Source of the DNA: Pontibacter sp. Tf4
GTDB taxonomy: Bacteria > Bacteroidota > Bacteroidia > Cytophagales > Hymenobacteraceae
DNA: 64,000 bases
Direction of reading: 5' to 3'
NCBI RefSeq assembly: GCF_014212495.1
Contig: NZ_JACKZC010000006.1
Span: 62,001 to 126,000, forward strand
The position numbers were made by a program, and so were the translations under genes. Positions 53,097 through 61,900 of the stretch are shown piece by piece (within the stretch, counting starts at the first letter, position 1; the number at the start of each line of letters is the position of its first letter). Under the pieces are notes generated by a model. The model made no database searches. It was not told the DNA's origin and saw only the letters and a list, made by a program, of their open reading frames with translations.

Positions 53097-54143
53097 TTAT
53101 GCAAAAGCCAGCATTCGCTCTATCGGGGTCAGGGCATTTCTGATAATCTCATCTTCGAGCGTGATCTCGAACAGGGCTTCTTTTTCAGTACCGATCGAGC
53201 GCAGCGCATCCAGGGTACGGGCCATGGTTATCTGCTTCATGTGCGGACACTTGATGCAGGGCACTATAAATTCTTTCTGCGGATACATGCCGCGTAAGGT
53301 AGCTCCAAGATCGCACTCCGAGCCTAATATGAACTGGCGGCTCTGGCTTTCGCCTACAAACCGGATAATATCGGATGTGCTGCCAACTATACCACCAGCT
53401 CCTTTCAGGGCATCGCTTACGGTGTCGTCCGGCACCTCCCAGTGCACCAGTACCTGTGCTTCGGGGTACATCATTTTCAGGCCGTTAATGCGCTGTGGTG
53501 TAAACTGCTCATGTACTTCGCATTTGCCTTCCCATAGTATCAGCTCTTTGCCAGTTTCAGCTTTTATCTTGCTCTGCAGGTTGCGGCCCATGTACAGATC
53601 CGGTAAAAATATCAGCCTGTCGCCACCCAAAGATCGGGCAATTTCCAGGGCATTACGCGAGGTGCAGCAATTGTCGGCTTCAGCTTTGGTTTCGGCATAG
53701 GTATTGATGTAGGCTACTACCGGCACACCCGGCCATAGTTTCTTCAGCATCCGCACGTCTTCGCCGGTAATACTTTCGGCTAAGGAGCAGCCGGCATCAA
53801 AGCTGGGCAGCAATACCTGTTTCACCGGGTTCAGGATCTTGGCAGTTTCGGCCATAAATTTCACGCCGCAGAAAATAATGGTATCGGCCTCTACACTTTT
53901 AGCGGCCACACTCAGGCCCAGCGAGTCGCCGACAAAATCGGCTATGCCGCCGTCTTCGTGCTTTACCTGCAGCTCTGCGGGCATATAAAAATGCGATAAC
54001 ACCACTGCATTGTGTTTCTTCTTCAGCGCACGAATTTCTTCCACAGCCTCCAGCAAAGCTGCTACTTCGTGTTCAGGACGGGCATCCGGCTCCATCGCTC
54101 TCAGTTTTTCAGAGAAAGCAGACCGGGTTTGGGTAACTATCAT
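53097..54143 (-). CDS. nadA: Quinolinate synthase A
   Basis: About 348 residues. Condenses iminoaspartate with dihydroxyacetone phosphate to quinolinate using a [4Fe-4S] cluster. Family segments: LSHFYMPAELQ, DFVGDSLGLS, IIFCGVKFMAETAKILNP (first cluster Cys), NTYAETKAEADNCCTSRNA (second) and VPCIKCPHMKQIT (third). The frame extends upstream to 54257, but ATG 54143 (MIVTQTRSAF) gives the usual length. Directly upstream of nadB, so the two are co-transcribed. The oxygen- and NO-sensitive cluster fits its position next to the Fe-S repair operon. Confidence 0.95.
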   Translation of the reverse strand: MIVTQTRSAFSEKLRAMEPDARPEHEVAALLEAVEEIRALKKKHNAVVLSHFYMPAELQVKHEDGGIADFVGDSLGLSVAAKSVEADTIIFCGVKFMAETAKILNPVKQVLLPSFDAGCSLAESITGEDVRMLKKLWPGVPVVAYINTYAETKAEADNCCTSRNALEIARSLGGDRLIFLPDLYMGRNLQSKIKAETGKELILWEGKCEVHEQFTPQRINGLKMMYPEAQVLVHWEVPDDTVSDALKGAGGIVGSTSDIIRFVGESQSRQFILGSECDLGATLRGMYPQKEFIVPCIKCPHMKQITMARTLDALRSIGTEKEALFEITLEDEIIRNALTPIERMLAFA

Positions 54144-54308
54144 GTGACCAGTGTTTAAAAAGGTTGGCTGATTGGGTATGATTTTGTATAAACTTAAAAC
54201 TATAAGGCAGGACCTGGCTGCTGCACAGGCAGATGACAGAAAGGCAACATCCAGCAAACTATAGGCAAACTATAGCCTGATCGTATAGTTTATTATTTCT
54301 GAAAGTGG

Positions 54309-54767
54309 TTAGAGCTGCGTTTCTTCATGCAGGTTCGTAATAAAGTATTTTCCGGTATTAATTCCGTCTACCAGCGTCTGGATGGTTTTGCTTTCAAATA
54401 CCTTCAGCAACTGCACGCGGTAGGCTTTTATCTCGTGGTGCAGCGGACAGGGGTGCAGGTCAGAGCACTGTTTCATGCCCATGCCGCACTTTCTGAAAGC
54501 CTCCATGCCGTCAATGGTATTTATCACTTCCAGAATGCTGATGTCGCTGGCAGGGCGGTGCAGGAAAAAGCCGCCGCCAGGCCCTTTTACAGAAGCGATC
54601 AGGCCTTTACGCACCAGGTCCTGCAGGATCTTGCCAATAAAATGTACCGGCAGCTCCAGTTCCCGGGCTATCTCCTTTATGCCTACTTTAAGGCCCAGTG
54701 CATCCTGCATGGCGACGTATACTATGGCGCGCAGGGCATATTCCGTCGTTTTCGAAAGCAAACTCAT
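54309..54767 (-). CDS. Rrf2 family transcriptional regulator (probable Fe-S sensor)
   Basis: A 152-residue regulator. N-terminal winged helix (MSLLSKTTEYALRAIVYVA, then KEIARELELPVHFIGKILQDLVRKGLI and the wing KGPGGGFFL). Three cysteines in the C-terminal part are spaced CX6CX5C (KCGMGMKQCSDLHPC), close to the cluster ligands of NsrR and IscR. I infer a [2Fe-2S] or [4Fe-4S] sensor of NO or cluster supply. It is the last gene of the NO operon, 25 bases after the DUF59 gene and 165 bases before nadA. Confidence 0.92.
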   Translation of the reverse strand: MSLLSKTTEYALRAIVYVAMQDALGLKVGIKEIARELELPVHFIGKILQDLVRKGLIASVKGPGGGFFLHRPASDISILEVINTIDGMEAFRKCGMGMKQCSDLHPCPLHHEIKAYRVQLLKVFESKTIQTLVDGINTGKYFITNLHEETQL

Positions 54768-54792
54768 TTTCTGATCTTAAACAGTACAAAAC

Positions 54793-55113
54793 TTACGACT
54801 TACCTTCCAGCTGGCGCATGCCCTCTTCCGTGATCATTTCGGTAGACCACGGTGGCGACCACACGAGGTTTACTTTAACATCCAGGTTCGGGAAGCGCTT
54901 CAGCAGGATCTGCTCTGTCGCTGTTACTATGGTGCCACTCATAGGGCAGCCGGGCGTGGTCAGGGTCAGGTTAACTTCCAGCTTGTCACCGTCCAGGCTT
55001 ATCTCGTAAACCAGACCCAGGTCCACTATGTTTATGCCCACTTCGGGGTCGATGATGTATTTTAAGGTTTCGAACACTTCATTGCCGAACTCCTCAGGCA
55101 CCTGTGTTTCCAT
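54793..55113 (-). CDS. DUF59/MIP18-family iron-sulfur assembly factor (SufT-like)
   Basis: About 106 residues forming one DUF59 domain: ETLKYIIDPEVGINIVDLGLVYEI is the family start and LTTPGCPMSGTI carries the conserved Cys. Members help mature Fe-S proteins. A longer frame starts at 55164, inside the upstream membrane-protein gene, but ATG 55113 gives the normal length and only a 20-base overlap with that gene's stop. Translational coupling is likely. Its place between an oxidase-like protein and an Rrf2 regulator supports an Fe-S role. Confidence 0.9.
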   Translation of the reverse strand: METQVPEEFGNEVFETLKYIIDPEVGINIVDLGLVYEISLDGDKLEVNLTLTTPGCPMSGTIVTATEQILLKRFPNLDVKVNLVWSPPWSTEMITEEGMRQLEGKS

Positions 55114-56401
55114 AAGCAAAAGGTTTAAGTTCCTGAACTTTATGTAAGAGCAACTGAAAAACATTTACGGTATACAGCACGGCTGTAAGGGTAAAACCGA
55201 TGGCGCCACCAAGTATGACCTGCTGGTTGCGCAGCAGTACACCCGTTATTAAAAGTACAAACCCAAACAGGTAGGTTATGTTCTGCCAGCGCTGCAGGCT
55301 GTGATTGTAGAGGTCTTTGGGTAATGGGGTTTTAAATTTGCCCACGTAGTCTTCGTAGGCGTGCATCCAAACGATGAATGGCAGGGTTTTAAAGGTCTGG
55401 CCCAGTATGATTGCCGAAACAAACCCGAAAAATACCGAGATACCATACACTAAGTAGATAGACGACAACAGTTGCTGCGGCAGGTTCAGGTTGCTACTCA
55501 CCACTATAACCAGTACCAGCGGCAACAGCAGTAAGCCCAGCGCCACAAAAGTCTGTTTCATGCCCAGGTCTACATCGTTGCGCTGGCGGGTTTTGCTGGT
55601 TTCGTAGATAAAAAGCAGGAACAGGATAACGCCAGCCACCACCAGCGCGGCATAAACCGGCAGTAAAGCGGTATGAAAAAACAGGTGATCGAAAATGAAG
55701 AACACCAGCCCGGCATTGATCAGGTTATAGCTCCAGTTCAGCTTTTTAAAGTCCTCGGCATGCGCCAGCAAGAACATCGGGATCAGCTTGGAGCCAACGC
55801 CTATGATCAGCAGCAAAAACCAGCCGGCCATACCAATGTGCGCGTGCAGTTTCAGATAATGCGTGTGCTCTGCAGGCAGAAAAGCCATTGTAAAATTCAG
55901 CACCATCACCAGCCCCACTATACCGGTTACCAGCAACCAGATGGCTGACGTAACTATAAAGTCAGATTCAACGGTCCATTTAGGTGCCTGGCGGGCAGTT
56001 TGGATGACGTTGATATTGAAGAGGATGAACGCGATGACCAGACTACAGGCGGCCAGGTGCATGAGATGGCCCAGCTCAAAATGCCAGAAGCACCAGGCCA
56101 GAAGTATAGTGCCTACCGCCAAAAACACGAAAGCTATAGTTCCGAGCTTCTCAGAATATAGTTTACAGTCGAGCACCACTGGCAGTAACTGGTACATGGC
56201 CCCGAAAATGAGCATGGTGGCCCAGCCCAGCGCCGCCACGTGTGTAAGCGTAAGCAGTTTGGGGTGGAAATAGTGGCCCCCAAAGGCATCGGTAGAGAAC
56301 AGCAGCAGGATGCTGAGCGCCACAAAAGCCAGGGCAGCAAACGCATAATGCGGCAGCACAACCCATTTGCCCGGCGAGTTGGATGTAGTGGCAGTGCTCA
56401 T
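55094..56401 (-). CDS. Heme-copper oxidase subunit I-like membrane protein
   Basis: A 435-residue protein with about 12 hydrophobic helices. Histidines in helices at LLTLTHVAALGWATMLIFGAMYQLLP (about 49-74), AEHTHYLKLHAHIGMAGWF (about 182-200) and HLFFHTALLP recall the heme ligands of the NorB/CcoN branch and of NnrS-like proteins. It lacks an obvious full set of copper ligands, so catalytic NO or oxygen reduction is not assured. It lies 7 bases after the DUF2249 gene and overlaps the DUF59 gene. I infer a role in NO handling from this operon. Confidence 0.7.
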   Translation of the reverse strand: MSTATTSNSPGKWVVLPHYAFAALAFVALSILLLFSTDAFGGHYFHPKLLTLTHVAALGWATMLIFGAMYQLLPVVLDCKLYSEKLGTIAFVFLAVGTILLAWCFWHFELGHLMHLAACSLVIAFILFNINVIQTARQAPKWTVESDFIVTSAIWLLVTGIVGLVMVLNFTMAFLPAEHTHYLKLHAHIGMAGWFLLLIIGVGSKLIPMFLLAHAEDFKKLNWSYNLINAGLVFFIFDHLFFHTALLPVYAALVVAGVILFLLFIYETSKTRQRNDVDLGMKQTFVALGLLLLPLVLVIVVSSNLNLPQQLLSSIYLVYGISVFFGFVSAIILGQTFKTLPFIVWMHAYEDYVGKFKTPLPKDLYNHSLQRWQNITYLFGFVLLITGVLLRNQQVILGGAIGFTLTAVLYTVNVFQLLLHKVQELKPFAYGNTGA

Positions 56402-56408
56402 AGTTTCT

Positions 56409-57227
56409 TTAGTTGTGGATCAACAGGTATACTTCGTTCGGGCCTGCCTCGTTTATAGTTACCTTAAAACCACGCTCCTCCAGCTGCGGCAACAGGAACT
56501 GCGGCACACGTTTGTGCACCACATACAGGGCTTCACCGGCAGGCAGTATTTCCAGCTCGCTCAGGATCGTTACCATCGGCTGCGGCATTTCCATGGCGCG
56601 TACATCAATGCGTTTTACTTTACCGGCAAAGCGGGCCAGGGCAGCTTCAAAGTCGTTTTGGGCAGAGGCTATAGTTTGCGGTTCGGCAACTATAGTTTCG
56701 TTCTCCGGCCAGAAGTAGGTGTACACCAGGTCTGCAGATCGTGTATCGGTATGGTAACTATAGCCTTTCTTCTTCAGGATGGCAATAAGCGGGGTCGGCT
56801 CGAAGGTATTGATGATAAGCAAGGCCTGCCCTGCCCCTGTTTCTGCTACGGCATCCATTATCTTTTTAAACGGGTCGTTGCCGCTTGCAATGTCCTGGCG
56901 CACATCCAGCGTTATCAGCTTTTGCGCAGGTAACTGTGCCAGGTAATCCGGCAGTGCATTGGTTGTGGTTTCAGGGGTCTGCATGGCTATGTTTGTTTGG
57001 TCAGTAGCAACTGTAAAGCCCAGCGGGGCCAGTTTCCGGTAAAAGGCATCCACATCGCAGCCGCCAATGCGCGCGGCATCGGCTATAGTTACCCTGGAGG
57101 CCAGTATCTTGCGCAGCACCGGATTCCGTAGTTTCTCGAAGTGCTTGTTTATACTGGCTATCGCATCTATGGCCGCCGGATTCTCTTTTATCAGGGCCGA
57201 TATTTTGGTGTTGGCTGCTATGTTCAT
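56409..57227 (-). CDS. DUF1858/DUF2249 domain protein
   Basis: A 272-residue cytoplasmic protein. The N-terminal segment (about 5-75; ALIKENPAAIDAIASINKHFEKLRNPVLRKILASRVTIADAARIGGCD) is a DUF1858-like helical domain. Two DUF2249 domains follow (about 95-175 and 205-272): ITLDVRQDIASGNDPFKKIMDAV and IDVRAMEMPQPMVTILSEL. DUF2249 domains occur with hemerythrin-like NO and Fe-S repair proteins. Tight spacing on both sides (2 and 7 bases) shows operon membership. Its ligand is unknown. Confidence 0.8.
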   Translation of the reverse strand: MNIAANTKISALIKENPAAIDAIASINKHFEKLRNPVLRKILASRVTIADAARIGGCDVDAFYRKLAPLGFTVATDQTNIAMQTPETTTNALPDYLAQLPAQKLITLDVRQDIASGNDPFKKIMDAVAETGAGQALLIINTFEPTPLIAILKKKGYSYHTDTRSADLVYTYFWPENETIVAEPQTIASAQNDFEAALARFAGKVKRIDVRAMEMPQPMVTILSELEILPAGEALYVVHKRVPQFLLPQLEERGFKVTINEAGPNEVYLLIHN

Positions 57228-57229
57228 AT

Positions 57230-57733
57230 TTAAGCTGCCTGCGGCTTGGTCAGCCAGAACTCAGGTGTAAAATTATCCTGGCGCGGATCGTGGTTATGGT
57301 TCAGCAGATCGGTGTTGTAGGCCAGTTCTTCCGGGTCCACAATGGCCTGCAGGTACGGAAACAGCTCTCTCTCTTCCCAACGGATGTGGTCGGTCAGATC
57401 TCTTTCCAGCACTTTAAACAGCTCTTTGTTCATCGGGCTACCAACCTCGATCAGTTTTACAATGCTATGGATCAGCTCGTGTTCTTCGGCCAGACGTGCA
57501 CGCAAAGTGTCGTCTGTTTTCAGGATGCGCTCCAGCAACCACTCTTCTTCGTCACAGTGTTCTTTCAGCACGTTTTTCCAGAAATAACGCACATAGTCGC
57601 GCATTACTTCCAGGTCGGCTCCGTTTTTCAGGCCCTGCCGTATTTTCCAGCAGAACAGCAGACCAAAATGATGCTCCCTTGAAAGCGGAACGAGGCTTTT
57701 ATCTCTTTTCTGGGGTGTGGCTGTCTTGTTCAT
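57230..57733 (-). CDS. Hemerythrin-like domain protein
   Basis: A 167-residue four-helix-bundle protein. Likely di-iron ligands lie in LSREHHFGLLFCWKI (about 18-32), LKEHCDEEEWLLERI (about 56-70), EEHELIHSIVKLI (about 79-91) and DHIRWEERELFPYLQ (about 113-127). Single-domain hemerythrins bind oxygen or NO. It lies 2 bases before the DUF2249 gene and 121 bases after the RIC gene, with an inverted repeat in that gap. Confidence 0.88.
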   Translation of the reverse strand: MNKTATPQKRDKSLVPLSREHHFGLLFCWKIRQGLKNGADLEVMRDYVRYFWKNVLKEHCDEEEWLLERILKTDDTLRARLAEEHELIHSIVKLIEVGSPMNKELFKVLERDLTDHIRWEERELFPYLQAIVDPEELAYNTDLLNHNHDPRQDNFTPEFWLTKPQAA

Positions 57734-57768
57734 AGCTATACTAATTTTAAATGTCTGAACCAGGATTT

Positions 57769-57853
57769 ACCTCCCCCAACCCCCTCCTAAGAACAGGAGG
57801 GGGAGTTTTCAATTTCCCCCTCCCCTGTTTTTAGGGGAGGGCTGGGGTGGGGT
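57769..57853. repeat. Imperfect inverted repeat, polypyrimidine/polypurine arms
   Basis: Left arm about 57769-57804 (cctcccccaaccccctcctaa ... gagggggag), right arm about 57815-57853, with about 37 bases each, mostly complementary around a short loop (ttttcaattt). Each arm is itself partly self-complementary. It lies between two genes of one operon. Confidence 0.85.
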
Positions 57854-57854
57854 T

Positions 57855-58814
57855 TTATTTTACTACTTCTTTTTCCAGCTCAAGCGCTTTCGGGAACAGG
57901 ATGTTGTTCTCTAAGTGGATGTGGCGGAAAAGATCATCTTCAAACTCCTTCAGTTTTTTGAAGGCAACTGTGTAGGTTGCGCAGGCATCGGCCGGCAAGG
58001 TATAGTTGTTGGTCAGTTCACGAATTCGCTCCAGCTCGTTGCCGGCATGGTCGTGCTCCATTTCCATCATGTTGATCGGGTTCTGGATAGAGCCAAACGC
58101 TGCAGGATCTAACTTCACGCCGCTCTTTTTGGCTTCGTCCAGTTGTTTAATATACGGGAACAGCACGCGCTCTTCTTTCGGCATGTGCGATTCCAGTTCA
58201 TTTGCCACGTTGGTAAAGTGTTTTACAACTTCCAGCAGTTCCGGGTGGCGCTGGCCGTGCACGCGGGCAATCTTAGTGGTGTATTCGTAAAGGGCCGGGA
58301 TGGCTTCGCGCACATATTTGTGGTGCATGTTCACGATATAGTCCGCTAAAAAGCCTGGCTCCCATTTATCGTATTCTGCTTCGCGTGCTTTTTCGGCTTC
58401 GTCCATGGCAATCAGTTCGGCTTCCAGCTCATCCTGGCTGATGCCTTTTTCTTCGCAGACCTGCTTCACCGATTTTTTACCGCCGCAGCAAAAGTCAATA
58501 CCATATTTTTTAAACACCTGCGCTTTGCGGTAATCCTTGGCCACCAGTTCGCCAACAGTCTCGCCTTCGGCTGGTGTCAGTTTCGCAATGCGTACTTCCC
58601 ATACTTCCGGGCCCTGCTCCAAGTACTCCCATTTAAAGGTGTTGCCACGCTCGCCCAGCAGCTGGTAATACAGCGGTTTCGGGTCGTGGTCGTTGTGGAT
58701 AATAAAGGCTTCGCCACCTTTCAGTGCATCAAACCATTCGAAGATGGTCGGGTGCTTCATGCGTGGTTCCAGTACGGTAACGTCCAGTGTTTTAATTGTT
58801 TCTGTGCTTTCCAT
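57855..58814 (-). CDS. Iron-sulfur cluster repair di-iron protein (RIC/ScdA/YtfE) with N-terminal DUF2249
   Basis: About 319 residues. The N-terminal DUF2249 domain (about 8-85; LEPRMKHPTIFEWFDALKGGEAFIIHNDHDPKPLYYQL) is followed by a ScdA N-terminal domain (about 95-140; YRKAQVFKKYGIDFCCGGKKSVKQVC) and a hemerythrin-like di-iron domain (about 160-315) with HMPKEERVLFPYI, MEHDHAGNELERI and HIHLENNILFPKA. RIC proteins restore [Fe-S] clusters damaged by NO or peroxide. The frame is open to 58979, but ATG 58814 (MESTETIKTL) begins the domain. First gene of the operon, divergent from nrdJ. Confidence 0.94.
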   Translation of the reverse strand: MESTETIKTLDVTVLEPRMKHPTIFEWFDALKGGEAFIIHNDHDPKPLYYQLLGERGNTFKWEYLEQGPEVWEVRIAKLTPAEGETVGELVAKDYRKAQVFKKYGIDFCCGGKKSVKQVCEEKGISQDELEAELIAMDEAEKAREAEYDKWEPGFLADYIVNMHHKYVREAIPALYEYTTKIARVHGQRHPELLEVVKHFTNVANELESHMPKEERVLFPYIKQLDEAKKSGVKLDPAAFGSIQNPINMMEMEHDHAGNELERIRELTNNYTLPADACATYTVAFKKLKEFEDDLFRHIHLENNILFPKALELEKEVVK

Positions 58815-58849
58815 TTCGTTAAGATTAAAAGTCTTACTTATTGTTGTTA

Positions 58850-58857
58850 CAAATGTA
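58850..58857 (-). promoter_or_regulatory. Possible -7 box of the NO/Fe-S operon
   Basis: On the minus strand TACATTTG fits TAnnTTTG, 36 bases before the RIC start codon. The candidate operators at 58886-58916 lie just upstream, as expected for an activator. Confidence 0.4.
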
Positions 58858-58885
58858 TTTAGTTGATGGCACAAAAAAAGAGTAA

Positions 58886-58916
58886 AATGTCTTTTATTAA
58901 AATGACATTCGTCATT
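58886..58916. promoter_or_regulatory. Candidate operators between RIC and nrdJ
   Basis: AATGAC-attc-GTCATT (58901-58916) is a perfect 6-4-6 inverted repeat. It overlaps a second, AATGTC-N12-GACATT (58886-58909). Such sites suit a Crp/Fnr- or Rrf2-type dimer controlling both divergent genes. Confidence 0.5.
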
Positions 58917-58991
58917 TCTATTGGTGATTCTATATAGCACTTTTGAATACTTCTTTCTTTCCTTATTCAAAACACACAATCCTTTCCGCCC

Positions 58992-61900
58992 ATGAAGAAA
59001 AATACCAGCCCCCGTGCTAAAGGTCTCTCCTTTAAAAGAAAATTTACCGGCACTAAAAAGTCGCCTTACGAGCAGTATAGGTATGAACTACGCTCCTCCA
59101 CCATCCGCAACCCTGCCGGCGATGTGGTTACAGAACTGACAGATGTGGAAGTGCCCGTGCAATGGTCGCAGATCGCTACCGATATTCTGGCTCAGAAATA
59201 TTTGCGCAAGGCCGGCGTGCCGCAGCCCGATGGCAGTACCGGCGCTGAGAGATCGGTAAAGCAGGTGGTGCACCGCTTGGTGGATTGCTGGAAACAATGG
59301 GGCAGTAAGTATGGCTATTTTGCAACAGAGCAGGATGCGCAGGTATTTTATGATGAGCTGGTGTATATGCTGTTGGGCCAGTATGCCGCGCCCAACTCGC
59401 CACAATGGTTTAATACCGGGCTTTATAGTGCCTATGGCATTACGGGAAAAGCGCAGGGACATTATTATATAGACCCCGACACCGGCGAAATGAAGGAATC
59501 CACTTCTGCATTTGAGAGGCCACAACCACACGCCTGCTTTATATTGTCAGTGAAGGATGACCTGGCGAACAAAGGTGGCCTGATGGACTCGCTGGTGCAG
59601 GAAGCGCGCATTTTTAAGTACGGCTCAGGTGTGGGCACCAACTTCTCGAATGTGCGGGGCAAAGACGAAAAACTGTCGGGCGGCGGTTCTTCATCGGGGC
59701 TGATGTCTTTCCTGAAGGTGAACGACCGGGCAGCCGGTGCTATAAAATCGGGTGGCACGACGCGACGCGCTGCTAAAATGGTGTGCCTTGATTTAGATCA
59801 CCCCGAAATTCAGGAGTTCATCAACTGGAAAAAAGAAGAAGAGAAAAAAGTTGCTGCGCTGATTGCGGCCGGGTATTCATCTGACTACGAAGGCGAAGCG
59901 TATGCTACCGTGTCGGGGCAGAACTCCAATAACTCTATCCGGGTACCAAATACCTTTTTTAAAGCGCTGAAAGAGAACGGCGACTGGCATTTAACAGCCC
60001 GTACCGATGGGAAGATTTTAAAATCGATACCTGCCCGCAACTTATGGAAGCAGGTAGCTGATGCCGCCTGGGCCTGCGCTGACCCGGGTGTGCAGTTCGA
60101 CACCACTATAAACGAGTGGCATACCAGCCCGGCAGAAGGCAGAATAAACGCATCAAACCCGTGTTCGGAATACATGTTCCTGGACGACACAGCCTGCAAC
60201 CTGGCATCACTGAATCTGATGCGCTTTTTTGATGAGAAGAAACAGCAATTTAATGTAGCTGCTTTTGAACACGCCTGTCGACTATGGACTGTGGTATTGG
60301 AGATCTCGGTGCTGATGGCGCAGTTCCCTTCCGAAGCCGTAGCGCAACGCTCTTATGACTATAGAACGATAGGTTTAGGTTATGCCAACTTAGGTGCTTT
60401 GTTGATGGTGCAGGGATTACCGTACGATAGCGACGAAGCCCGTGCATTGGCAGCCGGCATTACCTCGCTGATGACTGGAACCGCCTACCGTACCTCCGCC
60501 GAAATGGCCGCTACGCTGGGCGCTTTTGCAAAGTACGACATTAACCGCGAGGTCATGCTCCGCGTAATCCGAAACCACCGCTACGCCGCTTATAACCAGC
60601 ACGACAACTATGAGCAACTAAGCATAAAACCGGTTGGCCTGGATCAGCAACTATGCCCGGATTATTTACTGAAAGCTACACAACAGATCTGGGATGCAGC
60701 GCTGCAGCAAGGCGAGAAATACGGTTACCGCAACGCGCAGGCCACCGTTATTGCCCCGACCGGAACGATAGGTTTGCTGATGGACTGCGACACGACCGGC
60801 GTTGAGCCAGACTATGCATTGGTTAAGTATAAAAAGCTATCCGGCGGTGGTTACTTCAAGATCATCAACCAGTCTATTCCGGTGGCGCTTAAAAAGCTGG
60901 GCTATAGTTCAGAAGAGATCGAAACTATAGTTAACTATGCCAAAGGACACGCTACCTTAAAAGGCGCTCCGCACATCAACCCCGAAAGTTTAAAGACTAA
61001 AGGCTTTATCGATGCGGAAATAGAAAAGCTGGAAAATGCGGTGGCCACGGCCTATGATGTAACCTCGCTGTTCAGTGCCTTTACGTTGGGCGAAGCATGT
61101 TTAGAACGCTTAGGCTATAGTTCGGCACAGTACCAGAAACCGGATTTTAACTTGCTGCATGCGCTTGGCTATAGTTTCAGACAAATTGAAGAGGCCAACG
61201 ATTATGTGTGCGGTACCATGACTGTGGAAGGTGCACCGTACTTAAAGCCAGAACACTATCCTGTTTTTGATTGTGCCAACCGCTGCGGCAGCAAGGGCAA
61301 ACGCTTTATCCATGCCGATGGCCATATTAAAATGATGGCGGCCGTGCAGCCGTTCATATCCGGAGCGATCTCTAAAACTATAAACCTGCCCAACGAAGTT
61401 ACGCCCGACGACATTGCCAGAAGCTACGAACTGTCGTGGGAACTTGGGTTGAAGGCCTGTTCTATTTACCGCGATGGAAGTAAACTGTCGCAGCCGCTTT
61501 CTTCCAAATCCAGCAACACCGATGAAGAAGAAAAAACGGAGACAGCAACCGAAAAGTATAACGCCGAACAGGTACTGAAAGCAGCGCAGGCCATCCTTTC
61601 CGAATCCGCCAACGAAGTGTTCCGCCAGGAACTATCTCGTATGGTGGAGCGAAGAAAGTTACCAGACAAGCGCAACGGTTTTACCCAGAAAGCAAAAATA
61701 GACGGCCACACCGTGTACATCCGCACCGGCGAGTACGAGAATGGCGAGTTGGGTGAACTGTTTATTGATATGTACAAGGAAGGGGCTTCGTTCCGCTCTA
61801 TCCTGAACTGCTTTGCTATTTCGGTGTCGCTGGGTTTGCAGTATGGCGTGCCGCTGGAAGAGTTTGTGAATCGCTTTACCTTTACCCGTTTCGAGCCGGC

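Noticed and set aside
52984..53700. 238-residue open frame on the plus strand
   Set aside because: Antisense to nadA and the 5' end of nadB; composition rich in Ser and Arg, no motif.
58815..58991. Cobalamin riboswitch upstream of nrdJ
   Set aside because: The leader is short and lacks a B12-box-like conserved segment; no long folded leader is possible.
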